From assembly GCA_050697155.1 (NCBI GenBank), contig JBOGZD010000010.1, positions 1 through 39,437 of the forward strand: 39,437 bases of DNA, given 5' to 3'. Below the pieces are notes generated by a model. The model did not search any database. It worked only from the letters and a program-made list of their open reading frames with translations, and had not been told where the DNA came from. Shown here piece after piece: positions 16,727 to 25,007 of this stretch; within the stretch, counting starts at the first letter, position 1; each line of letters begins with the position of its first letter. The position numbers and the translations under genes are program-made. Source of the stretch: JBOGZD01 sp050697155 (GTDB lineage Bacteria; Actinomycetota; Thermoleophilia; Solirubrobacterales; 70-9).

Positions 16727-17190
16727 CCCTGCCCGAGGCTCCCGCCGAGCGCGTACGCGCGGTGCTCGAGGAGGTGGTCGAGGCGCTCGACCTCGACGCC
16801 GAGGTCAGCGTCGACGAGGACCTCGAGCGGATCCTCGGCGCGGTCGAGGGCGAGGACCTCGGGCTGCTGATCGGCCGCCGGGGGCAGACGATCGACGCGC
16901 TGCAGCTGCTCTGCTACCGGGCCGCGTTCCGCGGTCACGCCGAGCGCAAGCGGGTCGTGGTCGATGCCGCCGGCTACCGGGCGCGGCGGCGCGAGCTGGT
17001 CGAGCGCCAGGCGGACCGCGCGGCCGAGCGCGCGCTCGAGACCGGCCGTGAGATCGAGCTCGAGCCGATGAGTCCGACCGAGCGCAAGATCGTCCACGAC
17101 CGGCTTGCGGACCGGACCGGCCTCGAGACCTTCTCCGAGGGCGAGGAGCCCACGCGCTGTGTGATCGTCGCCCCGCTGGTCAACGACTAA
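16723..17190 (+). CDS. khpB: KH/R3H RNA-binding protein Jag (KhpB)
   Basis: 155 residues from GTG at 16723, overlapping the yidC stop (GTGA). The KH domain has the GxxG loop as IGRRGQTIDALQ; the R3H domain follows, with SPTERKIVHDRLAD and a C-terminal RCVIVAP. The N-terminal Jag_N domain of Firmicutes homologues is absent, as is usual in actinobacteria. The same frame runs open far upstream through yidC; I place the start by the overlap and the domain boundary. It binds RNA and is linked to cell-division and envelope control in other bacteria. Confidence 0.92.
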   Translation: MTLPEAPAERVRAVLEEVVEALDLDAEVSVDEDLERILGAVEGEDLGLLIGRRGQTIDALQLLCYRAAFRGHAERKRVVVDAAGYRARRRELVERQADRAAERALETGREIELEPMSPTERKIVHDRLADRTGLETFSEGEEPTRCVIVAPLVND

Positions 17191-17207
17191 GTGCCTGAAC
17201 CGGGCGA

Positions 17208-17888
17208 TTGAACGAGTCGGCGCTGCGGGCCAAGCTGACGCCGGTGCTCGAGCTGCTCGCCGGCGATCCGGCGTCGCTGAGCGCGATCCGCGATGCAGGC
17301 CGAGCCTGGGCGATTCACGTCGAGGACTCGCTCGGCGGGCTCGACCTGGTCGGTTCCCCTCGCCGGCTCGCCGACGTCGGCGCGGGCGCCGGCTTTCCCG
17401 GGATCGTGCTCGCCGCCGCGCTCCCCGGCTGTGAGGTGGACCTGATCGAGTCGGTGGGCCGCAAATGCGACTTCATACGGCGGGCGCTGGCCGCGGGCGG
17501 GATCGACAACGCCCGGGTGGTGTGCGAGCGCGCCGAGACCTGGGCCGCCCGCCCGGCGCCGGGGGGCGGGCGTGAGGCCTACGACGTGGTCACCGCGCGC
17601 GCCGTCGGCCGCCTCGCGACGCTGGCCGAGCTCGCCTCGCCCCTGCTGGTCGACGGCGGCCGCCTGGTGGCCTGGAAGGGACGGCGCGACGAAGTCGAGG
17701 AGGCCGAGCTGGAGTCCGCGGCCGAACGCCTCGCGGTGGCACGGGGCGAGGTGCGGGCGGTCCGGCCGTTCGCCGCCTCCCGGCACCGCCATCTGCACGT
17801 GATTGCCAAGCGCGGCCCCACCCCGGCGGGACTGCCGCGCCGGCCGGGGCTGGCGAAGAAGCGTCCGTTCGGCCGCACCTCCGTCTAA
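17208..17888 (+). CDS. rsmG: 16S rRNA (guanine527-N7)-methyltransferase
   Basis: 226 residues. The SAM-binding motif is DVGAGAGFPGIVLA (around residues 60-73), followed by VDLIESVGRKCDFI. The conserved VVTARAVGRLATL and VAWKG segments are present. The basic C-terminal tail (RRPGLAKKRPFGR) is typical of actinobacterial RsmG. The start is TTG at 17208, 17 bases after the jag stop; no other in-frame start lies closer to the expected N-terminus. Loss of this enzyme gives low-level streptomycin resistance in other bacteria. Confidence 0.94.
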   Translation: MNESALRAKLTPVLELLAGDPASLSAIRDAGRAWAIHVEDSLGGLDLVGSPRRLADVGAGAGFPGIVLAAALPGCEVDLIESVGRKCDFIRRALAAGGIDNARVVCERAETWAARPAPGGGREAYDVVTARAVGRLATLAELASPLLVDGGRLVAWKGRRDEVEEAELESAAERLAVARGEVRAVRPFAASRHRHLHVIAKRGPTPAGLPRRPGLAKKRPFGRTSV

Positions 17889-17903
17889 GGTCGATCGCCA
17901 ACC

Positions 17904-18689
17904 ATGGGCCTCGTCTACGCGATCGCGAATCAGAAGGGAGGCGTCGGCAAGACGACCACCGCGGTCAACCTTGCCGCCGGGGTCGCCGCGAGCGGGCGGC
18001 AGGTGCTGATCTGCGACCTCGACCAGCAGTGCAACGCGACGGTCGCGCTCGGGCTCGAGCGCGACCTCGAGCCGTCCGCCTACGACACGCTCGCCGGCAC
18101 GACCTCGATCGCCGCCGCCGCCCGCCCCGCCGGCCCGGACAACCTCTGGGCGGTGCCGGCGAATCGCGACCTCGCCGGCGCTTCGGTCGAGCTGCCGCGG
18201 GTGGAGCGCTATGAGTACCGGCTGCGCGACGGGCTCGGCCCGGTCCGCGATCGGTTCGCGCTCACGCTGCTCGATTGCCCACCGTCGCTCGGACCGGTGA
18301 CCTTGAACGCGCTCGCCGCCGCCGACCGCGTGATCGTCCCGGTGCAGGCCGAGTACCTGGCCCTGGAGGGGCTGGTGCAGTTCCTCGAGACGCTCGACCT
18401 GGTGCGCCGCGAGCTCAACCCGGCGCTGGTTCTGACCGGCGTGCTGATCACCATGCACGACGATCGCACCCGCCTGGCGACCGACGTCGAGCGCGAGCTC
18501 CGCAACCACCTACACGAACTGGTGTTCGATACCGTGATTCCCCGCAGCGTCCGCGTCGCAGAGGCGCCGAGCCATGGGCTGCCGGTGATCGACCACGCCC
18601 CCGACTCAGCGGCCGCGGCTGCCTATCGCCGGCTCGTCGACGAGTTGGCACGGCGCGGAGGCGAGGGGCAGGAGGCGCTGGCCGCGTGA
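17904..18689 (+). CDS. parA: Chromosome partitioning ATPase ParA/Soj
   Basis: 261 residues, a deviant-Walker ATPase. Walker A is KGGVGKTTTAVN with the signature lysine, A' is ICDLDQQCNAT, and Walker B is LTLLDCPPSLGPV. It starts at ATG 17904, 15 bases after rsmG, and is followed by parB with a 31-base gap. With ParB and parS it segregates the origin region. In many ParA proteins the A' motif ends in DPQ; here it is DQQ, a small departure. Confidence 0.95.
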   Translation: MGLVYAIANQKGGVGKTTTAVNLAAGVAASGRQVLICDLDQQCNATVALGLERDLEPSAYDTLAGTTSIAAAARPAGPDNLWAVPANRDLAGASVELPRVERYEYRLRDGLGPVRDRFALTLLDCPPSLGPVTLNALAAADRVIVPVQAEYLALEGLVQFLETLDLVRRELNPALVLTGVLITMHDDRTRLATDVERELRNHLHELVFDTVIPRSVRVAEAPSHGLPVIDHAPDSAAAAAYRRLVDELARRGGEGQEALAA

Positions 18690-18720
18690 CGAAGACGTAC
18701 CTGGAGAAGAAGGTCGCTTC

Positions 18721-19575
18721 ATGAGCCAACGAGGCATCGGCCGCGGGCTGGCGGCGATCCTGCCCGAGAGCGGGATCGGCGAGCCCGAGCTTCGCCACGT
18801 GCCCGTGGCGATGATCCGCAGCGCCCCCGACCAGCCGCGGCGCCACTTCGACCCCGCTTCGATCACCGCGCTCGCCGGCTCGATCGCCGAGGCGGGGGTC
18901 CTCCAGCCGCTGATCGTCCGCCCGCTCGCCGACGGGCGCTACGAGCTGGTAGCCGGCGAGCGGCGCTGGCGCGCCGCGCGCGAGGCGGGGCTGGAGACGG
19001 TGCCGGCGCTGGTCCGCGACGAGGGCGACGCCGAGCGCCTGCAGACCGCGTTGATCGAGAACGTCGCCCGAGAGGACCTAAACCCGGTCGACGACGCACG
19101 CGCCTGCGCCACCCTGGTCGAGGACCTCGGCGTGACCAAGGAGGAGCTCGGGCGCAGGCTCGGCCGCAGCCGGGTCGCGATCTCGAACCTGATCCGCCTC
19201 CTCGATCTTCCCGACGGCGCGCTCGAGCTGCTCGAGTCGGGCGACCTCAGCGAGGGCCACGGGCGGGCGATCCTCCAGGCCCGAGGCGCAGGCAAGCGCA
19301 GTGAGCTCGCCCGGCGTGCCGCCGCCGCCGGCTGGTCGGTGCGCGAGACCGAGCGCCGGGCGAAGGCCGGCGCCCCGCCACGCCCGAAGCTCGTCCCGCA
19401 CCCGGACGAGGAGGCGGCGATCGGCGAGGCCGAGGAGGCGCTTGGCTCGGCGCTGGGGACCGGGGTGAAGGTAACCGCGAGCCGGCGGGGGGTGCGGGCG
19501 GAACTGCGCTTCGAGGACCTGGACGCTTTGCTTGCGTTCGCGCGCGCCATCGGCCGCGGTGGCCGGGGCACGTAG
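18721..19575 (+). CDS. parB: Chromosome partitioning protein ParB
   Basis: 284 residues. The N-terminal CTPase/ParB domain contains SIAEAGVLQPLIVRP, the GERRWRAAREAGL box and TALIENVAREDLNPVDDA. The central helix-turn-helix (RLGRSRVAISNLIRLL) recognises parS. The C-terminal dimerisation segment ends at residue 284. A start at ATG 18721 gives the usual opening RGIGRGLAAILP. No full parS sequence is evident in this window. Confidence 0.96.
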   Translation: MSQRGIGRGLAAILPESGIGEPELRHVPVAMIRSAPDQPRRHFDPASITALAGSIAEAGVLQPLIVRPLADGRYELVAGERRWRAAREAGLETVPALVRDEGDAERLQTALIENVAREDLNPVDDARACATLVEDLGVTKEELGRRLGRSRVAISNLIRLLDLPDGALELLESGDLSEGHGRAILQARGAGKRSELARRAAAAGWSVRETERRAKAGAPPRPKLVPHPDEEAAIGEAEEALGSALGTGVKVTASRRGVRAELRFEDLDALLAFARAIGRGGRGT

Positions 19576-19666
19576 GGGCCGGGCCTCCCCGGTCCGCCCA
19601 CGCGCCCTCGATTCTCAGCCGTTGGGAGATAAGGGTTGCTATGCGACCAAAATGTCCCAATGGCGG

Positions 19667-20287
19667 TCAGGGGGCAAGCTGCTCGATCCGCCAGCCCTCT
19701 CCGTCCCGCCGGTACCGAAACCGGTCGTGGAGCCGGCCGACCTGCCCCTGCCAGAACTCGATCTCGTCGGGGCGCACCAGGTAGCCGCCCCAGAACGGGG
19801 GTCGCGGGACCTCGCGGTCGGCGAAACGCGCCTCGATCTCGCGCACGCGGTCGTCGAGGACCTCGCGGCCGGCGAGCGGCTCGCTCTGGGGAGAGGCCCA
19901 GGCGCCGAGCTGGGAGTCGCGCGAGCGGGTGGCAAAGTAGGCGTCCGAGTCGGGCTCCGGCAGACGCTCGACCGCCCCCCTGATCCGCACCTGGCGGTCG
20001 AGCTCGCGCCAGTAGAAGACCAGCGCTGCGCGACCGGCCGCCTCGAGCTGCCTGCCCTTCGCCGACTCGTAGTTGGTGAACAGCCGAAACCCATCCGCCG
20101 CGAAGCCCTTGACGAGGACCATGCGGGCATCGGGGCCCCCGTCGGGGCCGACCGTCGCCAGCGTCACCGCCTCGGCCAACGGCACCTCCGCGGAGGCGCG
20201 CTCGAACCACTCGGCGAACTGCTCGATCGGGTCGTCGCGAAGCGCCTCGCGGCGCAGCGGCGGCATGTCGGGGCGGCGTGGTGACAT
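19667..20287 (-). CDS. pdxH: Pyridoxamine 5'-phosphate oxidase
   Basis: 206 residues. FMN enzyme making pyridoxal phosphate. Landmarks: ARMVLVKGF and RLFTNYESAKGRQLEA (FMN and phosphate binding), RQVRIRGAVERLPE, FATRSRDSQLGAWAS, and the C-terminal WQGQVGRLHDRFRYRR. Length is normal. It converges with parB (91 bases between stops) and is divergent from tRNA-Ile, 43 bases from the tRNA 5' end. Confidence 0.95.
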   Translation of the reverse strand: MSPRRPDMPPLRREALRDDPIEQFAEWFERASAEVPLAEAVTLATVGPDGGPDARMVLVKGFAADGFRLFTNYESAKGRQLEAAGRAALVFYWRELDRQVRIRGAVERLPEPDSDAYFATRSRDSQLGAWASPQSEPLAGREVLDDRVREIEARFADREVPRPPFWGGYLVRPDEIEFWQGQVGRLHDRFRYRRDGEGWRIEQLAP

Positions 20288-20330
20288 AGCTCGATCGGTA
20301 GCGGCGAGCGTCTCCTAGAATGACCTGCCG

Positions 20331-20408
<78 letters not shown>

Positions 20409-20526
20409 TCGGAAGTCCTGCAAGGGTGCCGTTTCCTCTTCGTTCGTGCCTTGTCGCCCTCGCGACGAGACTCGCCGGAGGTACGAGACGGCTACACCCG
20501 CTGTCCCGCCGGGGTGCGGCGACCGC

Positions 20527-21258
20527 TCACACCCGCACCCGGCGGGCGTACAGCGCCGCGTAGATCGGGTGGCACGCCTCGGCGACGGCGGTGTCGTGGT
20601 CGGAGAGGATCGTCTCCCGCGGGCGCCAGGGCTCGAACCCGGTGGAGGACCAGACGGCGGTGTACCAGTGCGGCGCCCACACGCCGTCGGACGCGCGCGG
20701 GCCCTGCGGCCAGGACAGCATCCGGGCGGTGAACGGGATGCCCAGCCAGTCACACAGTCGGCGCATGTGCGCCTCGGGCGCGCGGAGGAAGTCGCTCGCG
20801 TCGAGGATCGGCACCTCGGTGTCGTGCTCGTCCCACAGCTCCAGCAGCCACCCCTGCTGGGGCACCCCGATGTCGTCCGGCTCGCAGGTCTCCCGGGCAC
20901 GCACGTACGAGGCGACGACCTCGACTGGGTCGCGGATGAGCAACACGTTGCGGAAGCGCAGCGTCCAGTGCAGGTCCATGTCGCGTGAGACGTGGTGCGC
21001 CATGTGCTTGGCGTAGTGGACGCGGCGGCCAGGCGGCAGCGGCGCGGAGAGGTCGGTGACGGCCGTGGCGAGGTCGGTGGGCTGGGAAGCGATGACCGCA
21101 TCGCGCGCCGGGTGGTCGATGCCGGTGCGGGCGAGGTAGGCCGCGTACAGCGGCTCGTCGACGACGACCGTGTCGGGGCGGTTCTCGAACGCGCGCATCA
21201 TCGCCGTGGAGATGTTCCGCGGGCCGGACCACATCGCCACGCGCACGACGTGGCTCAT
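20527..21258 (-). CDS. Sulfotransferase-like P-loop protein
   Basis: 243 residues. The N-terminal phosphate-binding loop reads WSGPRNISTAMMRAF, the form found in a sulfotransferase-like family; FRNVLLIRDPVEVVASY matches the 3'-phosphate-binding arginine/serine region of PAPS enzymes. PILDASDFLRAPEAHMRRLCDWLGIPF is the usual C-terminal helical part. Its ATG at 21258 overlaps the stop of the aminotransferase upstream (ATGA). In plants (the branched-chain aminotransferase-like proteins of Arabidopsis) a domain of this type is fused to a class IV aminotransferase, so the two proteins probably share a pathway. Substrate unknown. Confidence 0.78.
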   Translation of the reverse strand: MSHVVRVAMWSGPRNISTAMMRAFENRPDTVVVDEPLYAAYLARTGIDHPARDAVIASQPTDLATAVTDLSAPLPPGRRVHYAKHMAHHVSRDMDLHWTLRFRNVLLIRDPVEVVASYVRARETCEPDDIGVPQQGWLLELWDEHDTEVPILDASDFLRAPEAHMRRLCDWLGIPFTARMLSWPQGPRASDGVWAPHWYTAVWSSTGFEPWRPRETILSDHDTAVAEACHPIYAALYARRVRV

Positions 21259-22193
21259 GGCGCGACGCGTGGCGCCACGTCGGCGTCGACGAGTTCGCGG
21301 TACAGGGCCTGAAGGCGCTCGACCATCGGCCCGCGGCGGCCATCGCCGATCGTGCGACCGTCCACGGACCGGACGGGCACGACGCCGGCGAAGGTGCCGG
21401 TGACGAACGCCTCGCGGGCGGCGTAGACGTCGGTGAGGCTGAACGTCGTCTCCCGCGCCGGAATGCCGTTGGCACGGCAGGCCTCCAGCACGTTGGCGCG
21501 CGTGATCCCTGCGAGGCAGTAGCGCCCGTCGGAGGTCAGCACCTCCGGCGCGTCGTCGGGGCCGGCCACGACGAAGAAGTGCGTCGAGTTACACGTCGCC
21601 ACGAAACCGTGCGGGTCGAGCATCAGCGCCTCGTCGGCGCCGGCGGTGTAGGCCTGGATGCAGGCGGTGATGTCGTTGAGCTTGGAGTGCGCGTTGAGCC
21701 TGGGGTCGAGCGTGTCCGGGGTGGCGCGACGCACGTGCGTCGTGAAGAGCGTGATGCCTTCGGCCACCGTCGCCGGCAGCGGCTCCTTGTGCTCGGCGAC
21801 GATCACGACGGTCGCGGGGCCGATCGTCACGCGCGGATCCTGGTAGGGCGTGCGCTTGACGCCGCGGGTGACCATCAGCCGCACGTGCACGCCGTCGGTC
21901 ATGGCGTTGGCCCGCAGCGTGGAGTAGATCGCCTCGGTCAGCTCGCGGCGGCTGCGGCCGACGTCGAGCATGATGGCCTTCGCGCCCTCGAAGAGGCGGT
22001 CGAGATGGCGCTCCAGGAAGGCGGGATGGCCCGCCCGCACGCGCAGACCCTCCCACACGCCGTCACCGAGGACGAAGCCAGCGTCGAACACCGACACGAC
22101 CGCCCGCTCGCGCGGCACGAGCTCGCCGTTGACCCAGACGAGGATGCGCTCGTTGCGCGCGTCGTCCTCGAAGTCGTGCGTGCCGTGAGCCAT
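21255..22193 (-). CDS. Class IV PLP-dependent aminotransferase (BCAT/D-amino acid type)
   Basis: 312 residues. Fold-type IV landmarks: VWVNGELVPRERAVVSVFDAGFVLGDGVWEGLR at the N-terminus, the PLP lysine in NAHSKLND (around residue 170), DEALMLDPHGFVATCNSTHFFVV, and GITRANVLE. The HSKLND form (instead of the K-x-L-N of typical IlvE) resembles the branched-chain aminotransferase-like and D-amino acid aminotransferase group, so the exact amino acid cannot be named. The start ATG at 22193 opens MAHGTHDFEDDARN. It is coupled to the downstream sulfotransferase-like gene by a four-base overlap. Confidence 0.87.
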   Translation of the reverse strand: MAHGTHDFEDDARNERILVWVNGELVPRERAVVSVFDAGFVLGDGVWEGLRVRAGHPAFLERHLDRLFEGAKAIMLDVGRSRRELTEAIYSTLRANAMTDGVHVRLMVTRGVKRTPYQDPRVTIGPATVVIVAEHKEPLPATVAEGITLFTTHVRRATPDTLDPRLNAHSKLNDITACIQAYTAGADEALMLDPHGFVATCNSTHFFVVAGPDDAPEVLTSDGRYCLAGITRANVLEACRANGIPARETTFSLTDVYAAREAFVTGTFAGVVPVRSVDGRTIGDGRRGPMVERLQALYRELVDADVAPRVAP

Positions 22194-22204
22194 GGTGCGA
22201 AGCC

Positions 22205-22376
22205 CTACGGACCACCGGTCGCCTGCGGGCGGCGACGCGAGGTCTTGGCGGCCGCGCGGCCGCTCCGCCCCGGGCGTCGACGCGGAAGGGGAAGCGACGG
22301 CTCCGGGGTGCGGGACCCGAGGTCAGCGTCGGCCTCAGCGGCCCGACGCTTCTTCGAGATCTTGGAAGGCGGTGCG
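22205..22376 (-). pseudogene. Possible 3' fragment of an unknown gene
   Basis: Between the monooxygenase stop (22377) and the aminotransferase start there is an open frame ending at 22205 whose last ~55 codons read like a real basic tail (KISKKRRAAEADADL, then PLPRRRPGRSGRAAAKTSRRR). It has no start of its own; the frame continues back into the monooxygenase in the wrong register. It may be the end of a gene truncated when the island was assembled, or chance. Confidence 0.25.
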
Positions 22377-23876
22377 CTACGTCGCAGTCGGCGGTCCGAA
22401 CCAGGTGGTGAGCGCGTCGGGGAGCCCCGGGTGGGTGAGGTCTCCCACCCAGCCGACATATCCGTCGGGCCGGATCAACACGGCAGTGGGAGCAGTGACC
22501 GCGCCAAGTACCGGAAGCTCCCACGGGCCAACGTATTTGGCGTCGATCATCTGAACCCGATCTGCCCATGGCGCGATGTCGAGGCCTCCGGGCTCACCGA
22601 GGTTGAGGAGCACCGGCCGGGCATCGTGCAGCAGGGTGAACACCCGCAGCGGGCCGTCGGCGGCGACAAGGTCGAGATCGGGCATTCGGCGTCCGAGCAG
22701 CGGGTGTCCCTCGCCGAGGTCGTAATGAATGTCCAGACCAAACATCATCGCGGCGAATCGTCTGCGAGGTTCGTCCGCCCTGAGCAGCTCGGCAATGGTG
22801 TCGCGCAAGGCCTCCGTGCGTTCGTCTGGGCGGCGGAGCGCGACGTGCGCCATCGTGGTGCGCAGCACGCGGGCAGCGACCGGGTGACGCTCGGCGTGGT
22901 AGGTATCCAGGAGGCCTTCTGGGGATGTCCGGTTGACCACCTGGGCCAGCTTCCATCCCAGGTTCATCGCATCCTGCACGCCGACCTGGAGGCCCTGCCC
23001 GCCATCCGGGGAATGCACGTGAGCGGCGTCGCCGGCGAGCAGGACCCGTCTGTCGCGGTAGGCCGCCGCCTGCCGGGTCATGTCGGTGAACCTGGAGATC
23101 GAGGTGGGACTGTGGATCCCGTAATCGGTCCCGTATACGACGACGAGCGCCTCGCTCAGATCGCGCAGGGTGGGTTCGCTGCCACGTCGGACGTGCTCTT
23201 CGGTCACCATGATCGTTACCGGTCCGCTGTCCGCGTAGACGATCTCGCCGTCGACGATCTCGTACTCCACTCTGCCGAAGGCATGCATGCCGATGGCGTC
23301 CCGGCGGATGCCCAACTCCGGCTCCTCGGCCATCTCGGCCTCGGCGATCAGGGCGCTCGTCGTCGGATCCCATCCGGGGAACTCGATGCCGGCTGCTTTA
23401 CGGACCAGACTGCGTCCTCCGTCGCACCCGGCGAGATATTCCGCTCGCAGCGACTGGCCGTCGGATAGCTCGACGTCGACGCCGGTTACGTCCTGCGCGA
23501 AGCCCGTCACCTCACGTTCGCGATAGATCGGCACCTCAAGCTCCTCGACCCAGCCGGCGAGTATGCGCTCGATGTGGTTCTGCCAGAGCCCGAGCGAGTA
23601 GGGATGCCGGGTGGGAAAGTCGCTGATGTCCAGGGAGGCCCCGGAGAACTGCCCGACCTGCACCACCTGTCCCTCCGAGAGGAACCGATCGGCGATTCCG
23701 CGCTGATCGAGGATCTCGATGGTGCGTGAGTGCAGACCGCCTGCGCGCGAGCCGGGGAGGTCCTGGCTGGCGCGCCGCTCGACAATGGCGACGTCCACGC
23801 CCGCCAACGCCAACTCGCCCGCCAGCATCAGCCCTGTCGGACCTCCTCCGGCGATCACCACTGCATGCTCGGTCAT
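22377..23876 (-). CDS. FAD-dependent aromatic monooxygenase, RIFMO/PHBH class
   Basis: 499 residues from ATG 23876, which has GGGAG at good spacing; GTG at 23882 is in frame but less likely. Class A flavin monooxygenase: FAD motif VVIAGGGPTGLMLAGELA, the DG motif in LAGCDGGRSLVRKAAG, and the GD motif LLAGDAAHVHSPDGGQG, followed by VQDAMNLGWKLA. The C-terminal thioredoxin-like domain (PDLDLVAADG to YVGWVGDLT) is as in rifampicin monooxygenase and polyketide hydroxylases. It likely hydroxylates an aromatic substrate with NAD(P)H and O2. It could be an antibiotic-inactivating enzyme, but the substrate is not readable from sequence. Confidence 0.88.
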   Translation of the reverse strand: MTEHAVVIAGGGPTGLMLAGELALAGVDVAIVERRASQDLPGSRAGGLHSRTIEILDQRGIADRFLSEGQVVQVGQFSGASLDISDFPTRHPYSLGLWQNHIERILAGWVEELEVPIYREREVTGFAQDVTGVDVELSDGQSLRAEYLAGCDGGRSLVRKAAGIEFPGWDPTTSALIAEAEMAEEPELGIRRDAIGMHAFGRVEYEIVDGEIVYADSGPVTIMVTEEHVRRGSEPTLRDLSEALVVVYGTDYGIHSPTSISRFTDMTRQAAAYRDRRVLLAGDAAHVHSPDGGQGLQVGVQDAMNLGWKLAQVVNRTSPEGLLDTYHAERHPVAARVLRTTMAHVALRRPDERTEALRDTIAELLRADEPRRRFAAMMFGLDIHYDLGEGHPLLGRRMPDLDLVAADGPLRVFTLLHDARPVLLNLGEPGGLDIAPWADRVQMIDAKYVGPWELPVLGAVTAPTAVLIRPDGYVGWVGDLTHPGLPDALTTWFGPPTAT

Positions 23877-24034
23877 AGCCACACTCCCGCCGGATACGTC
23901 GACAACAACACACGCATTTCGCGACTCCCATCTCCGTAGGTTCTGGCCTGCGGCCGGCGATTATGCGGCATGACCCAGGGCTTCATGAAGGCCTCCGGAG
24001 CGCTATAAATTGGGAGTGGAAAGGAGGGGGTAAC

Positions 24035-24170
24035 GGCCTTTCCCTTCCCGTCTGCGCAAAGCGTCGAGGTCGCTTTCCGCCAAGGCCAAGGCTTCGCTGA
24101 TCCGCAGGCTCGCGCGCCAGAGCAGCACGATCAGCGCTCTCATCCGGAGCCCGAAGCAGCCGTCACCGGC
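24035..24170 (-). pseudogene. Fragment of a tyrosine recombinase (integrase)
   Basis: About 45 codons read CFGLRMRALIVLLWRASLRISEALALAESDLD. This is the segment that carries the first catalytic arginine (in LRISEA) of phage-type integrases. After that the frame degenerates (RRREGKGRYPLL) and stops near 24003. The later H-x-x-R and tyrosine motifs are absent, and the N-terminal domain is not found upstream. The piece is a relic, consistent with an immobile element. Confidence 0.75.
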
Positions 24171-24286
24171 GCAGAGTGACGTTGTTGTTGTCACACGGGA
24201 GAGCTGACCTCGGCAACAACCGCCGCTGCCTTGCGAAATCCGAGCGTCACTCCATGCGCTCGATTGGCGGCCGCTCGGCGACCGTT

Positions 24287-24937
24287 TCATGTCACCACCC
24301 TGTACTTGAGGTGGGTGACGCCGGGCGCCTCGACCGCCCGGACCCGCTCGAGCTGCACCTCCTCCGCGTCCCCGAGATTGTCGAAGAGGCGGGCACCGTC
24401 GCCGAGTAGCACTGGAACGACGTGTAGCTCAAGTACGTCCAGCAGTCCCGCTGCCAGGTACTGCTGCGCGACCTGGGCGCCGCCCCAAAGCATCACGTCT
24501 TTGCCGCCCGCGGCCTCCCTTGCCTGTTCGAGCGCGGACTGGATTCCGTCGGTGACGAAATGGAACGTGGTCCCTCCCTCCATCTCCACCGGGTCACGCG
24601 GGTGATGAGTGAGAATGAACACGGGGTGGTGGTAGGGAGGGTCGTCGCCCCACCAGCCCGTCCACTGCTCGTCGCCCCAGGCACCACCGCCGATCGGCCC
24701 GAACATGTTTCGGCCCATCACGCTGGCCCCGACGTTCTGGGCCGATTCCTCGAATATCGGTGTGCTCTCGTTCACCTCGCCGCCCTGCTTGTCGTGGGAT
24801 TGGCGCCAGGCGGCCAGCGGAACCACCCAGTCGTGAAGGCGCTCGCCGCCCTCGCCGAGCGGGTTCTCCTCGCTCTGGTTCGGGCCGGCGACGAAACCGT
24901 CCAGCGAGATCGAGATATGACACCTAAGCTTGCTCAT
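24287..24937 (-). CDS. Dihydrofolate reductase-like (RibD C-terminal domain) protein
   Basis: 216 residues from ATG 24937 with GAGGAGG four to five bases upstream. The RibD_C/DHFR-like fold is recognised by LRCHISISLDGFVAGPNQS, the nucleotide-binding ASVMGRNMFG, PVFILTHHPRD, the central KDVMLWGGAQVAQQYLAAGLLDVLELHVVPVLLG and LFDNL. Members are small NADPH reductases of mostly unknown substrate; this one is unlikely to be the essential DHFR. It sits near the right end of the island. Confidence 0.85.
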   Translation of the reverse strand: MSKLRCHISISLDGFVAGPNQSEENPLGEGGERLHDWVVPLAAWRQSHDKQGGEVNESTPIFEESAQNVGASVMGRNMFGPIGGGAWGDEQWTGWWGDDPPYHHPVFILTHHPRDPVEMEGGTTFHFVTDGIQSALEQAREAAGGKDVMLWGGAQVAQQYLAAGLLDVLELHVVPVLLGDGARLFDNLGDAEEVQLERVRAVEAPGVTHLKYRVVT

Positions 24938-25007
24938 CGTGCCTCCTCAGTGGGCGGCCACTGCGGCCGTAGGTTCTCAATGCCTATGACCGGTCCGCGC
25001 CGGGAAA

